Positions 1 to 7,963 of a stretch of DNA of 9,972 bases are shown piece by piece. The notes beneath the pieces were generated by a model, which saw only the letters and a program-made list of their open reading frames with translations, ran no database searches and was not told the DNA's origin. Every line of letters begins with the position of its first letter. The stretch's first letter is position 1. Source of the stretch: Flavobacteriaceae bacterium. GTDB taxonomy: Bacteria; Bacteroidota; Bacteroidia; Flavobacteriales; Flavobacteriaceae. Position numbers and translations under genes: made by a program. The stretch spans positions 1 to 9,972 of the forward strand of contig JABDMQ010000311.1 in NCBI GenBank assembly GCA_013001365.1. The letters are read 5' to 3'.

Positions 1-30
1 ATCTTTATTTGTTTCTGGCTTGTTCTGCAT
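1..30 (-). CDS. Start of an unidentified gene leaving the left edge
   Basis: An ATG at 28-30 opens a minus-strand frame that stays open to the window edge and encodes MQNKPETNKD. Ten residues are too few to identify a product. The reason for calling it is the promoter directly upstream: a TAACTTTG element with a correctly spaced TTG, ending 19 bases before the ATG. No Shine-Dalgarno sequence is visible, as is usual in Bacteroidota. The hydrophilic N-terminus argues against a signal peptide. It could instead be a chance ATG in a leader, with the true start further left. Confidence 0.45.
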   Translation of the reverse strand, partial: MQNKPETNKD

Positions 31-49
31 TGTGATTGGTTGATCGGCG

Positions 50-80
50 CAAAGTTAGTTAAAATTAGTGTGGTCTGCAA
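50..80 (-). promoter_or_regulatory. Bacteroidota-type promoter for the left-edge gene
   Basis: On the minus strand a TTG (plus-strand 78-80) is followed after 20 bases by TAACTTTG (50-57), an exact match to the Bacteroidota -7 consensus TAnnTTTG. The expected transcription start, about seven bases further on, is near position 43, which gives a short leader of roughly 13 bases before the ATG at 30. This suggests that the left-edge gene is transcribed separately from the operon ending at 206. Confidence 0.6.
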
Positions 81-111
81 TGGCCAAAACTGTTAGAAAA
101 ATGAGTAATAT

Positions 112-143
112 TCAATGAAATGAACGAATCATTGATTTTTTTT
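112..143. terminator. Possible weak hairpin with T-tract
   Basis: A 7-base inverted repeat, TCAATGA at 112-118 and TCATTGA at 129-135, encloses a 10-base loop and is followed on the plus strand by eight T residues (136-143). The stem is AT-rich and weak. The T-tract lies on the side that would stop plus-strand transcripts, whereas the genes here are on the minus strand. It sits between the end of the operon at 206 and the promoter at 50-80, where a terminator is expected, so it is listed with low confidence. Confidence 0.25.
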
Positions 144-205
144 CATCAGAAAGCAGTTGCAGCCAGTTTGATCAAGAATTATTTAATCTATGGATTATTA
201 GAATC

Positions 206-3037
206 TTAGAACCATTTCCTTCTAAACAGGCCTAATAAGGTTTGTGGGTCCAGAGTGATCTGAAACCTTATTTTTTGATCGTAGTTGGGTTGGGCAATTT
301 CCCAGCCAAGCTTGGAATAAACTGGAAAATACAGTTCGAAATAATCCTGAACAAGACTTAGTCTTATTCCTGTATCATAGACGACTTTTACGTTATTTCC
401 CTTGTTCTTGACCAAGCCAATATCTCCATAGGCATGTATGTATTGCCATATGCTCGTACTTCCATTGATCGTAGAAATCCATTGATTGGCAAAGGGGGTC
501 TCTAATTTAGACTTGAATCCGCCTTCGGCAATGATTATTTGCTGGCTGAATATTCCTGAAGTTTCTGAACGTCCTAGATAATTATAGTCAAATAAATAAT
601 CGGTTGGTCTGTCTAATGCAAAACTGAAGAAATCGTTATCAGCTTCGGTATTATTGTATAAAAAGGATCCAGCAAAAAATCGGAGGTCTAATTGTCTGTT
701 ATTATTAAAGAGTTTTCGATAGGTATAGTTAAAGGATATTTTTCCAAAATCCTTTGATAGCTGAAAATCTGCAAACCATTGGGAAACATTCAATAATTCT
801 CGATTGGAATTCAGGTACCTAATATTGAAAACACTATAAGCAGGGTCTTCATTATCCGATATATTATTGATGTCAGGATCTCTTGAAATGTCCAAATACC
901 TGAAGTTCAGCCTTGAATTCTTATTAGACCTGAAGTCGTCGTCATCCCTGAAGTTAAAACTTATAGTTGGCGTAATGACCCGAACAAAAAGATTCTCGGC
1001 ATAGGATGAATATTTGCCACCGATGCCATAATAGATCCTGTAAAGATCTCTGTTCTCAATATACTTATTGTAACTAAATGTAGCAGAACCTGTTAATGAG
1101 TTTGAATTCAAGCTATACTTTGGCTGAATGCGATAATCGAAAGGTTTCCTCAATGCAGTCCTGTTATAAACTTTCATCCCGAGTGTTACACCATCGTAAA
1201 TGTTGTTGTATTCAACCAAAGGCATGAAGAACAATTGGTTGTAATCAGGATTTTGGACATCCTTGAAAAGTCGTAGCTGAAGTGGTTTATTGTTAAAGAA
1301 AAACCCTTTCAGGGATTTCCAGTTGTTCCGTAAATTATGCTCAGGAATGACCTTATCGTAGTTCAAGACCAATTTGGTTGCGCTGTCTCGTGCTAAGGTT
1401 ATAGTTTTCTCACCTCTAAGGTCAGTCACCCAGGTCTTGGAAATAATTGAATCGTCCTTGAGTTTAAAGACAGACACAGGCATATTGCTATTTCTTCGAT
1501 TGCGTATGGTAAATGTGACCGAATCTTCTGTCTTCTTTAGATTTCTGATCTTGAAATCGTTTTTCTTTCGTGTTTGCACATAATCACCAAAAAACCAATC
1601 AATGTCTTTCTCTGTCGCCTTGCGCATCATTGTTTCAAAATCCTTTACAGAAGTCTCCTTGAGCCTATATTGCGTAATGTAGTCCTTGATCGTCCTTTCA
1701 AGAACATCTTGATCAACGAACTGACCTAAATACTTAAGTCCAATTCCCGCCTTGTATTTATTAGCTATATTTTTGTTGAACTTGAGCAAGGAATCCTTTT
1801 GCATGCCCAATGGTTGGTCAAGGTTCGTTCTTGCCATACTCTGATATAGAAAATCGTATTGGTCATTGAAATCCAACTTCGCAGCGTAAAACGACCTGAT
1901 TCCCCAAACCTTGGCAAATTTGCCAAGTATCTTCATGTCAGGATAATATTCCTCGACATATTTGATCAAGTAATAAGTTTGTAGTCCATCCAATAACCAC
2001 TGTTCCTTTCTTGGGTTCAGCAGCAGCGTATTGGTTAAATAATTGTTCAGGGCGGTTTTAAGGAGCTTGAGTTCGTATTCAAATCTCGCAGGATAAGGCT
2101 TAATGAAATTAGGCAACAAATTCAGACCATAAATAGGGTCGTTGCGGTATTCAATTTCTGTAAGGAATAATTTATCATGCGGATAGTCACCTAGATTATC
2201 TACAATAAACTTTGCTACATTATCATTAACCAAGGCCTTTGCTAATGGCGCAAGGTTTTCGTCATCGATATTCGAAAGAATGGAGAAATGATCGGTCTGT
2301 ACAAACTTGTAGATCGGTAGTTTCGTAATCGAAAGTTTAGTGTCAATCCTGTTTTGTCCAATTAAAGTAAATGTCTGGGTTGATTCGAATTGCTCAAGAC
2401 CTGCATTGTCCAGTTCTGAATTGACAACATAATTACGAGGAACATTGATCTTTAGCTCCAAGTTTGAACTAGGTATGAACATATCGTCCAAGTTCTTATT
2501 GCTGTAGTATTGCCATTCGCCATCGTATACCGCTGGAGTTATGTACCAATACCTCAATTCGTAATCATCTAGATTGTTCTTTCCGTATCGCGAGAATTTA
2601 TCACTTGGCACTTGAATAGTGTAATCCAGTTCAATAGTGTAGGATTCATTTTTATTTAACGGTTCTTCAAGGTATATTTTCAAGACATCCGGATGGTCCC
2701 AGAGCCTCGAGTATTTCAAGGAATTGCCTGTTTCGCTTTTGACTCCTGTTACAATTGTAAAACCTCTGTCTTCATTTTTTGCGAAATGGAACTTACTATC
2801 GAATTCCTCTGCAAACCTCATGGCCAATGGCGTAGTTTTGGTGGAATAGCTATTATTCCAGTCATTTAGGTAAATCGTATGAAGTGAATCTGATGTCCTG
2901 TTGCTATAGGTGATTTCCTGATGAATGCTTATTTGCTTGCTTTCCGCATCCAGTTTTGCATCGATCTTCATGCTATTTTGACCGAAAGCAGAAAAAACGA
3001 TGAAACCAATCAGGATATTAATTACACCAGCTTTCAA
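206..3037 (-). CDS. M1-peptidase-like protein without zinc motif, with C-terminal outer-membrane beta-barrel
   Basis: The 943-residue protein starts with a signal peptide (hydrophobic residues 6-18, likely cleavage after AFG at 19). Residues about 20-245 look like the beta-rich N-terminal domain of M1 aminopeptidases and about 250-490 like the catalytic-domain helices, ending in a family-typical stretch with DIDWFF at 478-483. Where M1 enzymes have HEXXH plus a downstream NEG glutamate, this protein has ALNNYLTN (329-336) and LLDG (348-351), so both zinc histidines and the catalytic and ligand glutamates are absent. Residues about 570-943 are rich in alternating aromatic and polar strands and end in Phe, as outer-membrane barrels do. 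I infer a surface protein with a non-catalytic binding or scaffold domain displayed on a barrel. From memory, similar zinc-less proteins occur in other flavobacteria, where they are named metalloprotease by homology. The ATG overlaps the stop of the upstream EEP gene (ATGA), which suggests coupled translation. Confidence 0.75.
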   Translation of the reverse strand: MKAGVINILIGFIVFSAFGQNSMKIDAKLDAESKQISIHQEITYSNRTSDSLHTIYLNDWNNSYSTKTTPLAMRFAEEFDSKFHFAKNEDRGFTIVTGVKSETGNSLKYSRLWDHPDVLKIYLEEPLNKNESYTIELDYTIQVPSDKFSRYGKNNLDDYELRYWYITPAVYDGEWQYYSNKNLDDMFIPSSNLELKINVPRNYVVNSELDNAGLEQFESTQTFTLIGQNRIDTKLSITKLPIYKFVQTDHFSILSNIDDENLAPLAKALVNDNVAKFIVDNLGDYPHDKLFLTEIEYRNDPIYGLNLLPNFIKPYPARFEYELKLLKTALNNYLTNTLLLNPRKEQWLLDGLQTYYLIKYVEEYYPDMKILGKFAKVWGIRSFYAAKLDFNDQYDFLYQSMARTNLDQPLGMQKDSLLKFNKNIANKYKAGIGLKYLGQFVDQDVLERTIKDYITQYRLKETSVKDFETMMRKATEKDIDWFFGDYVQTRKKNDFKIRNLKKTEDSVTFTIRNRRNSNMPVSVFKLKDDSIISKTWVTDLRGEKTITLARDSATKLVLNYDKVIPEHNLRNNWKSLKGFFFNNKPLQLRLFKDVQNPDYNQLFFMPLVEYNNIYDGVTLGMKVYNRTALRKPFDYRIQPKYSLNSNSLTGSATFSYNKYIENRDLYRIYYGIGGKYSSYAENLFVRVITPTISFNFRDDDDFRSNKNSRLNFRYLDISRDPDINNISDNEDPAYSVFNIRYLNSNRELLNVSQWFADFQLSKDFGKISFNYTYRKLFNNNRQLDLRFFAGSFLYNNTEADNDFFSFALDRPTDYLFDYNYLGRSETSGIFSQQIIIAEGGFKSKLETPFANQWISTINGSTSIWQYIHAYGDIGLVKNKGNNVKVVYDTGIRLSLVQDYFELYFPVYSKLGWEIAQPNYDQKIRFQITLDPQTLLGLFRRKWF

Positions 3038-4341
3038 TCTGTTTTTATGAATTTCAAGGGTTCGATACTTAATTGTTCTGTCGTGAGAAAATAAATGCCA
3101 GGTTCAAGAGTTGAAACATCTTCTATTATGATTCCCTTTTGTTCTAAAGAAATTGTTTTCACTTCCTGGCCTAGTACATTAATGATCCTTAGTTTATTGA
3201 TGGTTGGACTCGTGTCTGTAACATTTAGTTTAATATGATCACTAATAATATTACTTCCTATTAAACTGAAATTAGTCGTTGTTAGGTATTCGGGCGTACT
3301 TAAGGTTCTATCTGTCTGCAATTGCAGAGTGACGGGAAGATGATCACTAAAATTATACAAGGCCTCCCTAATTCCGGAAGGGAATTCGTCCGTTGCATCA
3401 CTAATACCGCAGTTGCTTGAGTTTATATCTTGGTTGTAACAACTTACAAGACCGTTGTTTCCGTAGGCTCGATATGATCCATCTACAAAAGACATTTCAC
3501 TGGCAGTCTGCATATTCTCTGTGGTCATGATAAAATCAAATCGATCATCAAATCCACCTGTCGCTCCACCAAGACCAGAACCAGCATTCCTGGTAGATTG
3601 CGTAAAAACATCAATATAGCTTGTGTTATTGCTCCAACTCCCAATACGGTCGGCAGGATCGATAAAAGTAATGTCGTTTGTCGTGTCGGAATCTATCAAT
3701 TCTTGAAAAGCTGGTTCTGAATTTGTATAAAGGTTCAAGTCGCCACCAAGCAAGACGTATTGATTTGGAGCAAATGTATCAAAATATGTTTCTAAGGCCT
3801 GAACCATTTGCAATCTAAGATTTTGATTAGTCGTTCCACTTGATGATTTTAAATGTCCAACAATGACATTAAGAAAAAGTGGATTGGTGACTTGATCTGT
3901 GGTATTGACCTTGAGTTTATAGTGATTGAAATCCCTATAATTCGTTTGTATAATGATCTGGTCTTCTATAGCTGCCCCAGGATTGATGATTTCAAGACTG
4001 AACTTGGTACTATCATAATATAGCATGTTCTGAAGCTCATTCGTGTCGCCAATATCATCATCAGAGGAATTATGCGCAAATGTTGCCCTGAGGTAATTAG
4101 GGTTTACTTCTTGGATCGTACTTAAAATGGTATTCGCCCCTGTTTCATTGTTGAGCTCACAGATCATGAAAATATCTGGATTGTAATCATCTATGATCAA
4201 TTCCAAGTATTGTATTCGGTTAATTGGTAATTGATCCGGAAAGTTCAACACATTGTAGAACATCGTATTGAAGGTCTCCTGTGCAGATACAGAGTGTAAG
4301 CCAATTAGAAGAAAAAATAGTATTTGGAGCGATCTGCACAT
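3034..4341 (-). CDS. Secreted endonuclease/exonuclease/phosphatase-family protein with T9SS sorting domain
   Basis: The 435-residue protein has a signal peptide (residues 1-20, cleavage predicted at VSA/QE). The EEP (DNase I-like) fold follows at about 24-340 with its metal and catalytic residues in order: Asn30 in FYNVLNF, Glu62 in ICELNNE, His163 in VGHLKS, Asp201 and Asn203 in GGDLNLY, Asp268 in DRFDFIM, and Asp333-His334 in FSDHLPV. These indicate an active Mg-dependent phosphodiesterase or phosphatase. The family includes nucleases, sphingomyelinases and inositol phosphatases, and the substrate cannot be read from the sequence. Residues about 355-435 form a Bacteroidota C-terminal sorting domain (LRIINVLGQEV, then LEPGIYFL, ending in KFIKTD), so export through the type IX system to the surface or medium is likely. 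The gene begins 2 bases after the LOG gene and its stop overlaps the next start. Confidence 0.88.
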   Translation of the reverse strand: MCRSLQILFFLLIGLHSVSAQETFNTMFYNVLNFPDQLPINRIQYLELIIDDYNPDIFMICELNNETGANTILSTIQEVNPNYLRATFAHNSSDDDIGDTNELQNMLYYDSTKFSLEIINPGAAIEDQIIIQTNYRDFNHYKLKVNTTDQVTNPLFLNVIVGHLKSSSGTTNQNLRLQMVQALETYFDTFAPNQYVLLGGDLNLYTNSEPAFQELIDSDTTNDITFIDPADRIGSWSNNTSYIDVFTQSTRNAGSGLGGATGGFDDRFDFIMTTENMQTASEMSFVDGSYRAYGNNGLVSCYNQDINSSNCGISDATDEFPSGIREALYNFSDHLPVTLQLQTDRTLSTPEYLTTTNFSLIGSNIISDHIKLNVTDTSPTINKLRIINVLGQEVKTISLEQKGIIIEDVSTLEPGIYFLTTEQLSIEPLKFIKTD

Positions 4342-4343
4342 TT

Positions 4344-5033
4344 CTAGAAATTTGGACTCAAGTCATATTTGCCATAGAACGCGTCTAGTATCTCAATGAC
4401 TTCTGACTCACTATCCACTAGATGTAGCAAATCCAGATCGGTTGCGCTAATATTTGAGAATTTTTCCAAGAGAGTTGATTTAACCCAATCAAAAAGCCCC
4501 TCCCAGAATTCCTTACCAACAAGTATGATCGGGAATTTCTCGATCTTATGTGTCTGGATAAGCGTAAGTGCCTCAAAAAGCTCATCTAATGTCCCAAATC
4601 CTCCGGGCATGACCACAAAGCCTTGCGAATACTTCACGAACATGACTTTTCTAACGAAGAAGTAATCGAAATCCAAGCTCTTGTCAGGGTCTATATACGG
4701 ATTGTCATGTTGTTCGAATGGTAGATCGATATTAAGTCCAACGGAAGTTCCACCACCTAAGTGAGCACCTTTGTTTCCAGCTTCCATGATTCCAGGTCCA
4801 CCACCTGTAATTATGCCGTAACCGGCTTCAACAATGCTTTGAGCAACCTTTTCTGCTAACTTGTAATATTCGTTATCTGGTTTGGTCCGCGCCGAACCGA
4901 AAATTGATACGCAAGGTCCAATCCGACTCATACGTTCGAACCCATTAACGAATTCTCCCATGATCTTGAAGATTGCCCAGGAATCATTGGTCTTGATCTC
5001 ATTCCATCCTTTATGACGTCTCTCGTCTCTCAT
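4344..5033 (-). CDS. LOG/TIGR00730-family nucleoside 5'-monophosphate phosphoribohydrolase
   Basis: The 229-residue protein is a Rossmann-like fold member of the LOG family. The hallmarks are visible: FGSAR near 45-49, TGGGPGIMEAGNKGA at 76-90, the Arg-Lys pair 128-129 in VRKVMF, and the signature PGGFGTLDE at 143-151, which holds the catalytic glutamate. Characterised relatives cleave the N-glycosidic bond of nucleoside monophosphates, releasing the free base and ribose 5-phosphate; plant and some bacterial members act on cytokinin nucleotides. For a bacterium of this kind, purine or pyrimidine nucleotide turnover in the cytoplasm is the safer reading. There is no signal peptide. The ATG lies 20 bases after the uvrA stop, and the conserved-looking N-terminus (RRHKGWNEIKTNDSW) supports this start. 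It is probably co-transcribed with uvrA and the EEP gene. Older databases may call such proteins lysine decarboxylases, which is a known misannotation. Confidence 0.9.
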   Translation of the reverse strand: MRDERRHKGWNEIKTNDSWAIFKIMGEFVNGFERMSRIGPCVSIFGSARTKPDNEYYKLAEKVAQSIVEAGYGIITGGGPGIMEAGNKGAHLGGGTSVGLNIDLPFEQHDNPYIDPDKSLDFDYFFVRKVMFVKYSQGFVVMPGGFGTLDELFEALTLIQTHKIEKFPIILVGKEFWEGLFDWVKSTLLEKFSNISATDLDLLHLVDSESEVIEILDAFYGKYDLSPNF

Positions 5034-5053
5034 ATACTTTAGTTTTGTTGAAC

Positions 5054-7885
5054 CTAAATTAATTCTTTTTTAAGGAACTGCGCTGTATAGCTTTTCTTAT
5101 CCTTGACAATTTCTTCTGGAGTGCCTTCTGCAACTATTTGACCGCCTCCTTTACCACCTTCATAGCCAATGTCAATTATGTGGTCTGCCATTTTTATAAC
5201 GTCTAGGTTATGTTCAATGATCAAGACCGTATTGCCTTTATCAACTAACCTGTTAAGCACGAGCATCAATACACGAATATCTTCAAAATGAAGGCCTGTT
5301 GTTGGTTCGTCAAGGATGTAGAAGGTGTTGCCAGTATCCTTTTTGGAGAGTTCTGTTGCTAATTTGATTCGTTGAGCTTCACCACCAGAAAGCGTCGTAC
5401 TTTGCTGGCCTAAGGTAATATATCCCAATCCTACATCTTCAATGGTCTTGAGTTTTCGGTGAATTTTTGGTATATGCTCGAAAAATTCTACAGCTTCCTC
5501 AATGGTCATATTTAGAACATCGCTTATCGATTTGCCCTTGTACCGTATTTCAAGGGTCTCCCTATTGAAGCGCTTGCCTTGGCAAGTTTCGCATTCTACA
5601 TAGACATCAGGAAGGAAATTCATTTCAATGACTCGCAATCCTCCGCCTTGGCAGGTTTCACATCTACCTCCCTTGACATTGAAACTGAATCGTCCTGGTT
5701 TGTATCCGCGTATCATTGCCTCGGGAATCTTGGAAAACAAGCTACGTATTTCACTGAATGTTCCTGTATATGTTGCAGGATTGCTTCTCGGCGTTCGACC
5801 AATAGGAGATTGATTTATATCGATTACTTTATCAATATGCTTAAGACCATTAATGCTTTTGTACGGCATAGGTTCCTTGACCCCATTAAAATAATGATTG
5901 TTCAAGATAGGATAGAGAGTCTCATTAATCAAGGTCGATTTGCCACTTCCAGAAACTCCCGTGACACCTATCATTTTGCCCAATGGTAACTTGATGTCGA
6001 CATTCTTCAGGTTATTTCCTGTACATCCTTTTAGCGAAATGCTTTTGCCATTGCCTTTGCGTCTTTTCTTCGGTGTCTCTATTTCCTTTGTTCCATTAAG
6101 GTAATCAGCTGTTAGGGTGTGATGCTTTAAAAGTTCAGCGGGAGCCCCCTCGCTAATGATCTCGCCACCATGCTTGCCAGCTTCTGGACCGATATCTATC
6201 ACATGATCGGCGTTAACGATCATGTCCTTGTCATGTTCTACGACGATTACAGAATTACCAATATCCCTTAGTGATATCAAGGAATTTATTAGTTTGGCAT
6301 TATCACGTTGGTGGAGGCCAATACTGGGCTCATCAAGAATATAAAGCACACCGACCAATTGAGATCCGATCTGGGTTGCTAATCGAATACGTTGTGCTTC
6401 ACCACCAGAAAGTGATTTCGAGCTTCTGTCGAGAGACAGGTAATCAAGGCCTACATCCAACAAGAATTGTAGCCTTGTCTTTATTTCCTTTACTACTTCA
6501 GCAGCAATGGCTTTTTGTTTTTCAGAAAGGCGGTTTTCCAGGTCATCGAACCACTTAGCGAGATCGACAATATCGAGGTGCGCCAACTCTGAAATGCTCT
6601 TGCCATTGACCTTGAAATAAAGCGATTCTTTCTTGAGGCGACTGCCTTCACATTCAGGACATGGAATCCTGTCCATGTACTCCTTGGCCCAGCGTTTTAT
6701 TGACGTTGAGTCGGAATGCTTGTATTGGCTTTCAATGAAATTAGCAATACCTTCAAAATCGATCTTATAATCTCTTGTAATTCCAAGGGTCTTGCTTTCT
6801 ACAGAGAATTTTTCGTTGCCGCCATATAGGATCATGCCAATGGCTTCTCTAGGGATGTCTTTTATCGGATTACTTAACTTGAAATCATATTTCTGTGCGA
6901 TAAGCTCCAATTGCTTGAATATCCAACTGTTCTTTTGAGGGCCTTGCGGAGCCAATCCTCCATTTTTTATGGATAAAGACCAATCTGGGATGATCTTGTT
7001 CTCATTCACTTGATATAAGGTGCCAATGCCATTACATTTCTTACAGGCACCTTTCGGCGAATTGAATGAAAAATTGTTAGGCTCTGGATTTGGATATGAG
7101 ATTCCAGAACTTGGGCACATTAAATTTCTACTGAAATACCGCACCTCTCCAGAATCATTATCTATGACCATAAGGACATTGTCTCCATGATACATAGCGG
7201 TATTTATGGTCTCACTTAAACGATTGTCACCGTCAACATTTTCATGGATCTTCAACCTGTCGATGACTATTTCAATATCATGGGTCTTATAACGATCCAA
7301 TTTCATTCCTTTGACAAGATCTCGGATCTCACCATCTGTTCGTACTTTGACAAAGCCTTGTTTAGCAATTTGCTCGAATAACTCGCGATAATGACCTTTA
7401 CGCGAACGAATTACAGGAGCAAGGATACTCACTTTCTTGTCCATGAAACTCTCAAGAATCAAGTCCTTGATCTGCTCATCGCTATAACTTACCATCCGTT
7501 CGCCTGTATTGAAGCTAAAAGCATCACTTGCACGTGCATATAGTAGCCTTAAAAAATCATAGATCTCTGTAATGGTCCCAACAGTAGAACGTGGGGATTT
7601 GCTAGTAGTCTTTTGCTCGATCGCAATAACAGGGGAAAGGCCATCGATCTTATCGACATCCGGACGCTCGAGACCTCCAAGAAATTGCCTTGCGTATGCC
7701 GAAAACGTCTCAATGTAACGGCGTTGCCCTTCCGCATAGATAGTATCGAAAGCAAGTGATGACTTACCACTGCCTGAAAGCCCTGTGATGACGACAAGTT
7801 TCTCTCTTGGAATGGTAACATCGATGTTCTTCAAGTTGTGAACTCGTGCTCCTTTTACCTCAATATTTTCGTCGAAATGGGCCAT
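5054..7885 (-). CDS. uvrA: UvrABC excinuclease subunit A
   Basis: UvrA is the damage-recognising ATPase of nucleotide excision repair and loads UvrB onto lesions. From the ATG at 7885 the protein is 943 residues, the usual length. It has two ABC ATPase modules: Walker A GLSGSGKSS at 35-43 with signature SLSGGEAQ at 491-498 and Walker B LDEPS at 517-521, then Walker A GVSGSGKST at 643-651 with signature TLSGGEAQ at 831-838 and LDEPT at 858-862. Histidines 551 and 892 are the H-loops. The C-terminal zinc finger is intact (Cys742, 745, 765, 768). The first zinc site is degenerate: it reads CPSS at 257-260 where CxxC is expected, although Cys281 and Cys284 remain. A longer frame from a TTG at 7903 is unlikely, because that TTG lies inside the putative -7 promoter element and the family begins near MAHFDENIEVKGA. 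It is the probable head of a four-gene operon. Confidence 0.97.
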   Translation of the reverse strand: MAHFDENIEVKGARVHNLKNIDVTIPREKLVVITGLSGSGKSSLAFDTIYAEGQRRYIETFSAYARQFLGGLERPDVDKIDGLSPVIAIEQKTTSKSPRSTVGTITEIYDFLRLLYARASDAFSFNTGERMVSYSDEQIKDLILESFMDKKVSILAPVIRSRKGHYRELFEQIAKQGFVKVRTDGEIRDLVKGMKLDRYKTHDIEIVIDRLKIHENVDGDNRLSETINTAMYHGDNVLMVIDNDSGEVRYFSRNLMCPSSGISYPNPEPNNFSFNSPKGACKKCNGIGTLYQVNENKIIPDWSLSIKNGGLAPQGPQKNSWIFKQLELIAQKYDFKLSNPIKDIPREAIGMILYGGNEKFSVESKTLGITRDYKIDFEGIANFIESQYKHSDSTSIKRWAKEYMDRIPCPECEGSRLKKESLYFKVNGKSISELAHLDIVDLAKWFDDLENRLSEKQKAIAAEVVKEIKTRLQFLLDVGLDYLSLDRSSKSLSGGEAQRIRLATQIGSQLVGVLYILDEPSIGLHQRDNAKLINSLISLRDIGNSVIVVEHDKDMIVNADHVIDIGPEAGKHGGEIISEGAPAELLKHHTLTADYLNGTKEIETPKKRRKGNGKSISLKGCTGNNLKNVDIKLPLGKMIGVTGVSGSGKSTLINETLYPILNNHYFNGVKEPMPYKSINGLKHIDKVIDINQSPIGRTPRSNPATYTGTFSEIRSLFSKIPEAMIRGYKPGRFSFNVKGGRCETCQGGGLRVIEMNFLPDVYVECETCQGKRFNRETLEIRYKGKSISDVLNMTIEEAVEFFEHIPKIHRKLKTIEDVGLGYITLGQQSTTLSGGEAQRIKLATELSKKDTGNTFYILDEPTTGLHFEDIRVLMLVLNRLVDKGNTVLIIEHNLDVIKMADHIIDIGYEGGKGGGQIVAEGTPEEIVKDKKSYTAQFLKKELI

Positions 7886-7900
7886 AGAATAGCAAAACTG

Positions 7901-7908
7901 CAAAAGTA
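7901..7908 (-). promoter_or_regulatory. uvrA: Putative -7 element of the uvrA operon promoter
   Basis: On the minus strand TACTTTTG matches the Bacteroidota -7 consensus TAnnTTTG exactly and ends 15 bases before the uvrA ATG at 7885, in the 78-base gap after the preceding gene. No good TTG -33 element stands at the expected distance, so this is less certain than the left-edge promoter. If it is real, the transcript leader is under ten bases. Confidence 0.4.
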
Positions 7909-7963
7909 CGTTTTTTGCTACTAAAAAGGAAGTAAGTAAGAAATGAATAAATGTTAAACTGGA

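Noticed and set aside
5579..5989. Plus-strand open frame inside uvrA
   Set aside because: It lies wholly antisense to conserved uvrA sequence, including the second Walker A and zinc finger region; its composition reflects the opposite strand.
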